Shown here piece after piece: positions 24,557-33,522 of a DNA stretch of 64,000 bases. Origin of the DNA: Gnetum montanum (Eukaryota; Streptophyta; Gnetopsida; Gnetales; Gnetaceae); the NCBI GenBank assembly GCA_015680685.1, contig MNCI01008330.1, positions 398,603-462,602 on the forward strand. Reading direction: 5' to 3'. The translations under genes and the position numbers were made by a program. How positions within the stretch are numbered: the first letter of the stretch is position 1; each line of letters opens with the position of its first letter. The notes under the pieces are model-generated. The model saw nothing but the letters and a program-made list of their open reading frames with translations, searched no databases and was not told the DNA's origin.

Positions 24557-25863
24557 TCTCCTAATAATCAACTCCATAGGTCTATGTGTAGCCTTTTACA
24601 ACAAGCCAAACCTTAAATCTTTTAATGCTCCCATTAGCTTTGTGGTTTATAATGAAAACCCACTTGCAACCTATAGGTTTCTTTCCAACTAGGAGAGAAA
24701 TAAGTTCCCATGTGTTATTCTTGTCAGGGCTTTTATCTCTTCAATCATAGAAGTCTTCCACTTGGGATTAGCAAGTGTCCACTTCCAATTCTAAGAAATA
24801 CAAACAAAAGACAAGTTACAAATGTTTTATCTAAGGGAGACAAAGGCATATAAGATACAAAATTAGATATAGGTTGTTGGGTGATCAAACACCCTTCTTA
24901 GAAGCAATAAACAAATCAAAATCACTAACAGCAAAAGTAGCAGTAAAGGAAATGGAGGCATTGGACTTACTAATAGGAGACTATCACAGGGCTAAATTTG
25001 AAGATAAATCTTTATCAAGTGAGACATGCAAAATGGCTTTATTCCTACATGAATAAACTTTCAACTTTAGTTCACTTTCCCTTCCTTTCTCATTTGCATC
25101 GATATCCTCCTCAATTCTCTTCTCCAACCTTGCTTTCATTCTACAAGTCAAGCCCTCCTTTCTCATTTGTAGTAGTATCATCCTCTACTCCCCCAAAACG
25201 GATGACTTAATGAAGTTGACCTTGATCTTGCAGAATGTTACATCCATACTGACAAATACATGTCTACTTAAATGATGATAACATTTATATCCTTTCTAAG
25301 CACCAACATTCTAAATGCAAACAGACTTCAAGGCTCATAGATCAAGTTTTCCAATTATCTTTTGATAATCATATACAAAGTGCACACACACACCAAACAA
25401 CCTTTAAAGGAGCAATATATGTGTACTTGCCTTGGAGCACTCCAGCAGCATTTGAAAATCAAGTGTCTTGAGTGACGTGATTGATAAGTGCCTTGGGAAC
25501 ATTCATGGAAAGCATAAAGGAACAAGCTACCTCTAAAATATGACAGTTGTCCCACACTACAATACCATTCTCAATTGGTGTATCCACATAGGGAGTTTGG
25601 TGTAATATTTCTATGATCATGAAAATAACTTTGTGTATTCTTTACCATTGTGAGATCTAAGAATTTTAACATTAGTAACAAATTCTGTTCTCGCATTTTA
25701 TTAAACATCTTAAAACAAAAGAATACATCACTTTTGTTGTGCATTAAATACACCTAAGCTATGTGACTACAACAATTAATAAAAGTGATAAACCATATAT
25801 ATCCAATCTAGTAAACAATTCTATATGGACCCAATCATCCAAATGAATAAAAAAATGATATAG
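24557..25863 (-). pseudogene. copia pol: integrase core to RT N terminus
   Basis: Directly beside the L1, minus-strand frames read TISFFYSFG then VYLMHNKSDVFFCFK and ILRSDNGKE-like remnants (integrase core 'GPYRxP..GSRWFVTFIDDCSR'). They continue near 25,480-25,600 as decayed 'NGVAERKNRHLLEVARSLM' (LEVACSFMLSMNVPKA is readable). At 24,610-24,690 the RT start reads GKKPIGCKWVFIINHKANG. In-frame stops are frequent. Confidence 0.75.
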
Positions 25864-25873
25864 TGCTTTTATT
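25864..25873. repeat. Target-site duplication of the L1 LINE, lower copy
   Basis: TGCTTTTATT here is identical to 30,380-30,389. On the element strand it is AATAAAAGCA directly after the poly-A-like tail and directly before the 5' end. Removing the insert rejoins the copia integrase reading (SNNKS then TISFF). Confidence 0.85.
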
Positions 25874-26223
25874 TTTATTTTTTTTGAGAAAGTAGTCGGG
25901 ATTATATTACTGAGAAACACAAACTATGGTACAAGAGATTACAAATGGTGGGCCATCAGGAATGGCCCCCCCATGAGAGGGGAGGATCCCCAAATTAATC
26001 AAAACAACTCCCAAGACAAAACAAAAACAAACACTGACCCTGGAGCCAACCCTGGGCCCCCCACCCTTTGTTGTCTCTAGTGGGGGGTGCCCCCCCTCTC
26101 TCTATTTCCTGGGGGGGGTGCGCACCCCCACCCAGTTGACGACCCAGAACAGCAGAGAAGACGGGGGGGCACCGACCCGGTAGAGGGGGGCAAGTGTCCC
26201 CCACCACCCGGGCCCGACAACCC

Positions 26224-27300
26224 CTTATGGGTTCATCGGCAGCCGCAATCAGGGCGCTCCAATTCATGGAGGATATCCAAAGTGTTCCGGTGGTCCTCCG
26301 TATCCATGAAACTGGCCGCCTACTGGATGCCCTGCATGGCCAACTCCCGTCGGCTCCTGTCCGCCCGCGAAGCTCCCGCATCCGGATGGAAGCACCCCGA
26401 GGTTCGACGGATATGTCGTTTGAGTTTAGCCCAGGAGCTCTCACAGCTGATGCCAAGAATGAGGTATGGGCATCGCCCCCCTCTTAGCCACTGTCAGGTG
26501 TTGTGCTCGTGGGCGCGGTCAAGCTGCCACTGTCATTGGTCCTCCTCCTCTTGAAGCCGCTCCTGCTCTGCCTGTTCACGTTGTCTCTAGGCCTCGTCCT
26601 CTTGGATCAACTCTTACCGCACTTGGGCCCGGATTTCGTCAATTAGGCGAGCCCTAGCAGTCTTAGCCATGAGGTCCTGCTGCCTCACCTGCTCCTGCTC
26701 GTGCTCAGAGAACTGGGCTTCCAGGTCGGCCCGGGCCTACGCGAGGGCTTCATTCCATTTGGCTTCCCATTCCTTTCTCTCAGCCTCCCGAGCCTCGTCC
26801 GTTGCCCTCTGCATGGCCTGCCGAAGCTCCTCATTCCAGTTCCCATGGCCAAAGGTCTCTGGTGGCAGGGAAACTAGTCTGTCAGGGTGATCGGGGGGGC
26901 GTCGCTCCCNCGCCCGTTGGGTCCTCCAACCCCGCGTAAAGGTGGAGCCCTAGAGGGGCCAACCGCTCCCCGGTCCGAGCAAAACCATAGGGTCCTGGGG
27001 CCTTGCCGAGGGGGGGCACTCCGGAGAGACCCCCTGCGGGGGGTAGAGGACGACGGGTGCTACCCCCTACCGCAGCGCCAAAATTAAACCAGAGTGGCGG
27101 CCGCAGCGCTTGAGCAAAAGGGCCTCCTTAAAAAAGCGAGGGAGGTTGACCTAGCAACCCAACTTGAGACAACGCAGAAAAGCGAAGTGTAGGCCCTGCA
27201 GTTTGGAGCCATTGCCAAACTGGACAAAAAATCTATCCACCAGATCTACGCCCTGGGCCCATAGGTGGGGTAGGAAGATCTGGGTACTTGTTTGCTCCTG
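26224..27300 (-). pseudogene. Extra LINE-encoded segment: coiled coil plus DnaJ-type J-domain
   Basis: A single minus-strand frame runs about 359 codons with no frameshift, interrupted by nine stops. Each stop is explained by one C-to-T change (CAG or CAA to TAG/TAA, CGA to TGA). First part: LVDRFFVQFGNGSKLQGLH and FKEALLLKRCGRHSG, unrecognised. Middle (26,560-26,860): charged heptad-like helix with ELRQAMQRATDEAREAERKE and AEQERLQEEEDQ, a probable coiled coil. End (26,250-26,475): PYLILGIS, then WAKLKRHIRR, then CFHPDAG, then REL-MQGIQ and a final helix. This is the layout of a J-domain (helix II basic face, HPD loop, helix III). J-domains stimulate Hsp70 ATPase through HPD. It lies inside the L1 target duplications and upstream of the L1 3' end, so it moved with the element. 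It may be a C-terminal extension of ORF2, a third ORF, or a captured host gene. Confidence 0.65.
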
Positions 27301-27660
27301 GTTCGAGGAACGGGCCCATCAAAGAACATTTCTACGTCTTGCAGGCCACGAGTGGAGGGTAGAATGACCTCTCCATCAATCGGGGCCCCCAGACAGCTGA
27401 CAATTGAAGATTCTATAATCAGGATTTCACAGCCTTGGAAAAAGGTATGGTTGTTGGCCCAGTTGGAGAAGAACATGTCGTCTGCCAGATCTGGATCCCC
27501 GACCAGTCATTGTAGAGGGTCAAACCAGCCACATTGGGTCACCATCTGCCAAAGCGCCTCATCCTCCTAGAATGCGACGCAGTCTGGCTCGAATGTGGGC
27601 GTGATTCCCATCGTCGCCTCAATTTCCTTCCACGCCTTGAGAGCCTGGGAGACCAGCCGC
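27301..27660 (-). pseudogene. LINE segment between zf-RVT and the coiled coil
   Basis: Minus-strand frame, in continuity with the zf-RVT if one C is lost in the C run at about 27,666. It reads LVSQALKAWKEIEATMG, MVTQCGWFDPLQ, DDMFFSNWANNHTFF, IIESSIVSCLGAPIDGEV and LQDVEMFFDGPVP. The 'I..SSI...LGAPIDGE' stretch recalls plant mobile-domain/gag-like proteins ('LLGLPIDGE'), a weak resemblance only. One frameshift near 27,300 separates it from the downstream coiled-coil frame. Two stops (again C-to-T type) occur. Confidence 0.45.
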
Positions 27661-28056
27661 TGCGGGGGGGCACCATTTCTGCCGGAAAACAGTGTTGTTT
27701 TGTGCTTTCCACGCTACCCATAAAAGTAGCGTGGCCCAAGAGTCACCTGTGAGGCGCATTGGGGGGGGCACTACCGCCGTGCGCCACGTGGCGCACATGC
27801 ATGCACATTCAAACGCGAAATGTTGCGCCGTCTCTGCAGCAACGCCGCATGCAGAAAATGTGTCGCTTTGCAGTATCCCATGTCGTCGCAAGAGGGCACA
27901 CACGGGCAACGCGTCCCATTTGAACAACCACAAAAAGATTTTGATTTTTTCAGGCAACCGCCCTTGCCAGATCCGCTGCCAGTCCTCAATTCGGGAATAT
28001 TTGGCAATCAGAAGGGCCCGCGGCTCGAGGCCCCACCATCCCCGAGCCTGCATCAC
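27619..28056 (-). pseudogene. LINE ORF2: zf-RVT domain
   Basis: Near-intact minus-strand frame with the reverse-transcriptase zinc-binding domain: WQRIWQGRLPEKIKIFLWL, then DALPVCALLRRHGI, then CGVAAETAQHFAFEC and a CMCATWR end. The pattern matches plant L1 'KIxxFLWxxxxxxLPTxxxLxxRxI...CxxCxxxxETxxHLFxxC'. The first Cys pair is reduced (SACGVA), so zinc binding is doubtful. It sits directly downstream of the RT thumb region. Confidence 0.85.
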
Positions 28057-28077
28057 ACGTGCGTGCCGACACAGCGC

Positions 28078-28548
28078 CTACCAAGGCCTAAAATCCCACA
28101 CCCCCGTTTCCCAACACAGATATTTGGCATTCATGATGCGGATCCACGGGATAGGTTCTCTATGCGAGCGCGAAAACCGAAGCACTAACCGGTGTTGTCC
28201 CAGTATCAGCTCGTCCTCGAATGACGTGATGCCCAACCCTCCCACATTTCGGGGGCATGCCACCCGTTCCCAACGGACCAAATGGATTTTGCTCCCCCCA
28301 TTGCCCCCCTCCCAAATGAAGCTACGGATTAGCATGTTAATTACATTGATGACGGCGTTTGGGGGGGTGGCAACGGCTGCCACTAAACGAGCGATTGCCA
28401 TGAGGATTCCTGTAGCCACAAGCAAGCGACCTTTGCGGCTTAGGAATCTATTCGCCCAGTGGCCTATTCTTCTTTTGATTTTTTCTAACAGGGGGCCCCA
28501 TGCCATGGTTCGCCCCCACCGAAAGAGGGGGATGCCCAGATATGTCAC
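28078..28548 (-). pseudogene. LINE ORF2: RT connector/thumb region
   Basis: Intact minus-strand frame with typical plant L1 blocks after the catalytic site: TYLGIPLFRWGRTMAWGPLL, HWANRFLSRKGRLLVATGIL and GGSKIHLVRWERVACPRNVG followed by GGLGI. It continues into the zf-RVT frame after a short break at 28,060-28,077. The frame is shifted relative to the YADD frame above 28,548. Confidence 0.88.
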
Positions 28549-29108
28549 TGTTTGTCCCTGGCAGGATGTTCAAAACTTGTATCACCCGATTTTTAACTTG
28601 TTCATCCACATTAATGAAGTGGGCTGAAGATTTGGTCCTATTGATTTCCAGCCCCAACTCGGCAGCTAGGCAGGACAGAGCAACGTTGATGCATTGTGCC
28701 TGTGGGACCGCCGCCCTACTGAGCAACATCGTATCATCCGCATAGTGTTCGGCCCGACATGCCACCCCGGCAATGTTCAGACCATCCACCCCAAATGTGC
28801 TGCAGTAGAGGGTCCCCTTGCCTCAACTCCCGACCTGGGGTGGAGAGGCCCCACAACCGCCCCCCCACATCAAAGGAGAAACCAGCCGAGGACTACATGT
28901 GAATGCATAGTCGAATGAACTGTGGATCAAACCCCTTCAGGTGCATAATGGACTACAATGCCTCCCAGCTGAGTGTGTCGTATGCCTTAGTGATGTCAAG
29001 CTTGAGGCAAAGCCCGGGGAAGCCCGAATTTCGAAGCAAATGAAGCACCTCCTGCATGAGGAGGATCTAGTCCTGAATGGCCCACCCTTGCACGAAACGG
29101 AACGATCG
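28549..29108 (-). pseudogene. LINE ORF2: reverse transcriptase palm with YADD
   Basis: Minus-strand frames show FVQGWAIQD (near 29,075-29,100), then CLKLDITKAYDTLSWEALQ (near 28,950-29,010), carrying the first catalytic Asp. CRAEHYADDTMLLS follows near 28,725-28,765 (the YADD pair), then ELGLEINRTKSS. Several stops and at least one frameshift occur. The RT fingers and the whole AP-endonuclease that should precede FVQG are absent; ORF1 sequence starts immediately upstream. Confidence 0.85.
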
Positions 29109-30369
29109 TGGGGCCCTGAGTCTCGTTCGGCTGCCCAAGTTGACCTTCTCTGCTTTGCATCCCCAAGTTGCATCCAGGTTCTTCGGGCGCGATTTCTGGC
29201 CCCTGGTGCGTGCAGGGTTTGGAGCTCCCCCACACCACATTAACCCATTCACCTAGGGGGGGGGGGGCGTGGGGGGGGTGAGTACCATGCGAGAGGTTGC
29301 TGAGGGTGGAGGAGGTGGGGAGGGGGGGCATCAATTGGGGGGGGGGTATCTTCTGAGGGGGGCTTTGGGGGCGCAGTTTGTTGGAGGTCGGGTGTATCTG
29401 GCCCTTGCGGCCCATTGTGACCCATGCGCCTCCCTTGAACAGTTGTCTAGCCTGGGCCCTTGGTCTCTGTGGCCGCGGCCCCTGCACCTGATAGGCTACT
29501 TCTTGATGGTCGGGTTTTCCGCAGCACGTGAAATCGATTGTGTTGCTTCCCTGGGTCATAGGACTACGTTTGGGTCCCATCGCCACCTCCAGGTTTTCAA
29601 ACTCAACCTAGAGTTTTTCTTCCCCCCACCCCCTAGGAAGTTCCAAGATGACCTCCTGAATGAGGTCCTTCTCCGCCAACCGATGCCAAACGCAGAAATA
29701 GGCGAAGCCCATGCATTCAATTGATTGCGTAACCCGGTCGAAGGCGATGAATTCGCCAAAGAATCCTGCGATTTTCTACAGGAAACCCAGATTCCAAAGT
29801 TCCCAGGGGATCCCAGAAACTCGCATCCAAACCGGGGCTCTGGAAAACAGGTCGGCCTCACGATGGGCCCTGGGACACCATGGGGTCAATGCCATACCCC
29901 TCGCTCCATAAAACCACAGGCCTCCCAACAGAACCGAATCCCTAATCTGACGGGAGGGAAAAATAAATAGGAGGTCCGCAGATAGGCTACGGACCCCGAC
30001 TTTCCCCACTTGCCACTACTCCTGGGCCCAACACCAGATGAGGTCCAGTCGTGGACGTGTGCCCTGCGAGACAAAGCGACCGATAAGGCTCCGCTGCATT
30101 GTGCGGACCCCCTCGAGAGGGGGTTGGGTAACCCGAAGGCGCAGGGTGTCCTCAGCCCTGAAGTGGGCCTCAATGTTGCCTCTAGGTACCGGCCCCCCCC
30201 CATCGTCGGCCAAGGCATGTTCGCCGTGAGAGTGTTGCCCCCCGTTGGCTGGCTGTTCAAGGTCCCGCACCTGCTCCTGTTGTTGAGCTTGTGGCTGCTC
30301 TGGTTCCTGCACCGGTTGCGGCTCCTGTTGCTGCTCCTGTCGCTGTTGTTGTTGCTGTTGTTGCTCCAT
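29109..30369 (-). pseudogene. LINE ORF1: Gln-rich N terminus, DUF4283-like part, zinc-knuckle remnant
   Basis: The start ATG at 30,369 follows the target duplication by only 10 bases. The N terminus is Gln/Glu/Pro-rich (encoded by a CAG/CAA run, 30,265-30,369). Downstream, in shifted frames, comes PVWMRVSGIPWELWNLGFL and FFGEFIAFDRVTQ (about 29,730-29,850), typical of the DUF4283 domain in plant LINE/TE gag-like proteins. FTCCGKPDHQEV (about 29,510-29,545) is a CCHC knuckle that has lost its first and last Cys. The C-terminal half is Pro-rich. At least two frameshifts. Role by family: RNA-binding ORF1 protein. Confidence 0.75.
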
Positions 30370-30379
30370 CCTGCTCAAC

Positions 30380-30389
30380 TGCTTTTATT
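30380..30389. repeat. Target-site duplication of the L1 LINE, upper copy
   Basis: TGCTTTTATT, identical to 25,864-25,873; see the lower copy. Confidence 0.85.
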
Positions 30390-30720
30390 ATTACTAACTG
30401 AATAAGAGGTTTTTGTATACTTTGTAAACTTACAAACATCACAAAGAAGGTCCATATTAAACGGCTTAAATAAAATAGAAAATAATCTCTACATAGCTTG
30501 TTGTGAAGCATGTGATAGACACTAAACCAAATTTGTTAAGCATACAAGAAGAAATCTAGCTGAAGAGCATGATTCGCTTAGCTTGATGCAGACAATTGAG
30601 CTACGCCTCCCTTTAACATATACAAGGCATCATGCACCCTACCATGACCAATTATTCTCCTTGTCTTCAACTCCTAGAAAACACTGTGTACGGGAAATTG
30701 TGACTTTAAAATTTAAATCT
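30390..30720 (-). pseudogene. copia pol: GAG-pre-integrase and start of integrase
   Basis: Minus-strand frames read ANHALQLDFF and VYHMLHNKLCRDYF (decayed 'WHRRLGHPS' region), then CDVCKFTKYTK, then SVSNNKS at the edge of the L1 insertion. This fits 'CxxCxLAKHTRxPFPxSxNKS' of the copia pre-integrase domain. Confidence 0.75.
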
Positions 30721-31099
30721 CTGGTAATAGCCATAATAGACAATAGATTATTAGAAGAGTTGAAAACAATAAAAGATAGAGTTAAGGTAGGAGTGCACTT
30801 AATGGAACCTTTCCCTAATACAAAAGATAAAGAGCCATTTCTTATGCAAACCTTATCTCTCCCTAAGGAGAAAAAGTAGAAGAAAACTAGTTTCTAGAGC
30901 CAATCATATGATCAGAAGCATCAGAATCTCTGATCCAAATATTTAACTTAATAGAAGCAATAGTGCTGAAAACTATAGTTAATATAGCTAAGTGTACAAA
31001 GTTTGAGGTTGAAGGATTAGATAAAACAATAGTTTAAAAAATTACTCATTTTGCTCATGAAACACCAAAGAATGTCAAATTCTTCCTTAGAGAGATTGG

Positions 31100-31790
31100 C
31101 AAACTCTAAACTACTACCTTGAGATATATTCTTAGTTGCCTTTGAGAAATGTGCTTGTGATTGAGCTGGTGTAGTTCTCTTTCATCCTTGCCTCTAAGAA
31201 GGACATCCATGTAATCACTTTTCAATTGATCATTGTTCACATTCCCTTTAGTTCACTCCACTATTACCTCCTTCTAAGAAGGATTGACCACCATAACAAA
31301 CTTTTCTTGCAAAACATGATGCAACAAAGCACTCCTCTTGCTTTCCTCTTATTGCACATAAGCATATGCCATGGACTTAGATTTTTAGTGGATCATACTC
31401 AGGATTAAGGCTAGTTAATAAGTCATACACCCACTCTTTGTCCAACAAGTTCTGAAAAATAACATCATTGGGTCATTCAGCAAGAAAAATCCCGATAAAA
31501 GTCAAATTCTTAGCATAAATTGCAAAGTTCACCAAAATATCAAGCAATTATCAAATCACCTTGTTTTGTCTCATGAACCTTCTACTGTAGTTCATAAATC
31601 TAAGTACCATTTTCAGCCTGTGAGTACATCTAAGCTGTACCATTCCAAATTTTGCATGCAAATTCAAAGAGTAAGTGGCCATGGGCAACTAACGGTTGCA
31701 TAGAATTACTATGCCAAGACATTACTAGTGATTATTCAAACCCCCTATTTCCAATAGATGGTTCATCAGCTGCCAAGCCTCTTCATTTAC
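31100..31790 (-). pseudogene. copia gag (UBN2-type) remnant
   Basis: Minus-strand frames show FACKIWNGTA-MYSQAENGT (near 31,620-31,680), KVHETKQGDL (near 31,555-31,600) and FGELCNLC-EFDFYRDFSC (near 31,480-31,545). These match the 'MYSQxxNxxRIYELxxKIHxTKQGDxxVxxYFxELKxLWQELDxY' core of plant copia gag. Several stops are present. The 30,720-31,100 interval between this and the pre-integrase block holds the expected zinc-knuckle/protease region, but I could not recognise it. Confidence 0.7.
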
Positions 31791-31921
31791 CCATGATGTG
31801 CCCATAACTCCACAAGCATTGCGAAATAGCAAACAAGAACAAGACCACTCCAAAGAGCAAACAATCATCAACCAGAACTCCTGTCCTAATTCCTATACTC
31901 TCTTTAGTAATGATCTACAAG

Positions 31922-32577
31922 TTACTACCCATACTTACTTCCAACATGTCCATAAATGCTTCAAGAACAACAACCAAAATAATACATGCTCAAACAAAAT
32001 ACCTCACAAAAACTTTCAGACATACAGTTTCAAGAATAAGACCTAAAATAATACTTAGCTAAACAAAATAATTCACAAACAGTTTCAAACATACATAGGA
32101 AAATTCAAATAACATATCATATTCAAAACCCCAACTCGGCCTAGAATGATGAAAAGCAATAGACAGATGAAGAAGCACACAGCCCTTGATCATAAACCAG
32201 ATTCATCATTCATTAAAAACTGCTCTAATACCATTTTGTAATTGAAAGCATTACTACCCATACTTACTTCTGACATATCCATAAATGTTTCCAGAAAAAC
32301 ATCCAAAATGATACATGTTTAAACAAAATAAATCACAAATAGTTTCATACATATAGTTTCAAGAACAACACTCAAAATAATACTCAACCAAAAAAAATAA
32401 CTCGCAAACAGTTTTAGACATACATGGGAAAATTCAAATAACATATCATATGCAAAATCGTAACTCAGCATAGAATGATGAAACACAATAGGCAAATGAA
32501 GAAGCACACAGCCCCTCATCAGAAACCAAATTCAGCACTCATCAAGAACTACTCTCTAATACCATGTTATAATTGAA
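31922..32577 (-). repeat. Tandem duplication (period ~329 bp) of the copia leader including the primer site
   Basis: 31,922-32,250 and 32,251-32,577 align along their length; both start TTACTACCCATACTTACTTC. Each ends with the primer-site complement CTCTAATACCA plus the first bases of LTR-like TGTAATTGAAAG. The inner primer-site copy is at 32,223-32,233 and the outer, adjacent to the true LTR, at 32,554-32,564. Confidence 0.8.
32554..32564 (-). promoter_or_regulatory. copia primer binding site (initiator tRNA-Met type)
   Basis: On the minus strand TGGTATTAGAG immediately follows the LTR end ATAACA. It differs by one base from TGGTATCAGAG, the standard plant copia site complementary to tRNA-iMet. 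Confidence 0.85.
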
Positions 32578-32798
32578 AGAGCAACAACTAAAGGAAAATT
32601 GAGAGAGAGCTCAAAGATGAAGTGATTACATAAGAAAGAATGAAAGAAAGTGAGAAAATTATTAAAGGTTGTTGATCTTTTCTTGTCTTGCACCCACATA
32701 TTTATAGATGAGATATTAACAAAGTTACAGTTGTCGACAACTTATCCACAGTCATCCTACTTATAGCTGTCAACAACTCCATGCCACCTTGCCCAACA
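32565..32798 (-). repeat. copia 5' LTR
   Basis: 234 bp. On the element strand it begins TGTTGGGC and ends ATAACA (TG..CA termini), flanked by the AAATT duplication above and the primer site below. Confidence 0.88.
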
Positions 32799-32870
32799 AA
32801 ATTCCTATCCTACCAATACCATTTTAAAGCTCCCTTTCAATGATTCATATTTCTAGTTTCCTAGTTCCTA

Positions 32871-33244
32871 NNNNNNNNNNNNNNNNNNNNNNNNNNNNNN
32901 NNNNNNNNNNNNNNNNNNNNNNNNNNNNNNNNNNNNNNNNNNNNNNNNNNNNNNNNNNNNNNNNNNNNNNNNNNNNNNNNNNNNNNNNNNNNNNNNNNNN
33001 NNNNNNNNNNNNNNNNNNNNNNNNNNNNNNNNNNNNNNNNNNNNNNNNNNNNNNNNNNNNNNNNNNNNNNNNNNNNNNNNNNNNNNNNNNNNNNNNNNNN
33101 NNNNNNNNNNNNNNNNNNNNNNNNNNNNNNNNNNNNNNNNNNNNNNNNNNNNNNNNNNNNNNNNNNNNNNNNNNNNNNNNNNNNNNNNNNNNNNNNNNNN
33201 NNNNNNNNNNNNNNNNNNNNNNNNNNNNNNNNNNNNNNNNNNNN
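32871..33244. other. Assembly gap (374 N)
   Basis: Run of N just above the copia element. Apparent open frames across it are meaningless. Confidence 0.99.
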
Positions 33245-33468
33245 GAGTCATAGTAAAAGTACATGTTCACAACTATGGCATTAGGTAGACAGCCAGCCAT
33301 AATAAATCATCTTCAAATTATTCTCTGCCTTAATAATTAGTCCATCATAGATGGGATAAAGGCACCAAAATGATGATTTAGTGTATCCTACGAAATACTA
33401 AATGCTTCAAACAAAACACACTAAACCAATACATCATATCACTTGATTACTCAACATGTGATTAACCT

Positions 33469-33522
33469 GAATTCTGATTTGAAGTCCTTTAACTGATCCA
33501 AAAGGACTTCAAATCAGAATTC
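33469..33522. repeat. Perfect hairpin: 22-bp arms, 10-base loop
   Basis: The left arm 33,469-33,490 (begins GAATTCTGATTTG) is the exact reverse complement of 33,501-33,522; the loop is AACTGATCCA. There are no mismatches or flanking gene. It may be a short foldback, a replication template-switch product or a small-RNA hairpin. Confidence 0.9.

Larger units (their letters stand above)
25874..30379 (-). mobile_element. L1-type LINE, GC-rich, with an extra coiled-coil/J-domain segment
   Basis: A 4.5-kb insertion with a 10-bp target duplication and an A-rich 3' end (25,874-25,885). Minus-strand order is: ORF1 (Gln-rich start, DUF4283-like part, degenerate zinc knuckle), reverse transcriptase with YADD, zf-RVT, then an extra region with a coiled coil and a DnaJ-like J-domain, then a 3' UTR. 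Its base composition is far more GC-rich than the surroundings. The AP-endonuclease and RT N terminus expected between ORF1 and RT are missing. Stops and a few frameshifts show it is inactive, but the reading frames are far better preserved than in the host copia element, so it is younger. Confidence 0.88.
22257..32798 (-). mobile_element. Ty1/copia LTR retrotransposon with two nested insertions
   Basis: Minus-strand order is LTR (32,798-32,565), primer site, gag, pre-integrase/integrase, RT, RNase H, purine tract, LTR (22,482-22,257), bounded by identical AAATT duplications. The L1 LINE at 25,874-30,379 splits the integrase, and an RTE fragment at 23,870-24,556 splits the RT. Removing both leaves about 5.3 kb, normal for copia. 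All coding parts carry stops. In the RT catalytic box the expected YVDD reads NIHD, so the element is dead. The two LTRs are visibly diverged, suggesting an old insertion. Confidence 0.9.

Noticed and set aside
27692-28627. 311-codon plus-strand open frame
   Set aside because: Antisense of the RT/zf-RVT region of the GC-rich LINE; high GC removes stops on the opposite strand. The minus strand carries the recognisable domains.
30010-30405. Leu-rich plus-strand frame of 131 codons
   Set aside because: Antisense of the Gln codon run of LINE ORF1 (CAG read as CTG).
32840-33300. Open frames of 127-151 codons near 33 kb
   Set aside because: They consist of the 374-base N run.
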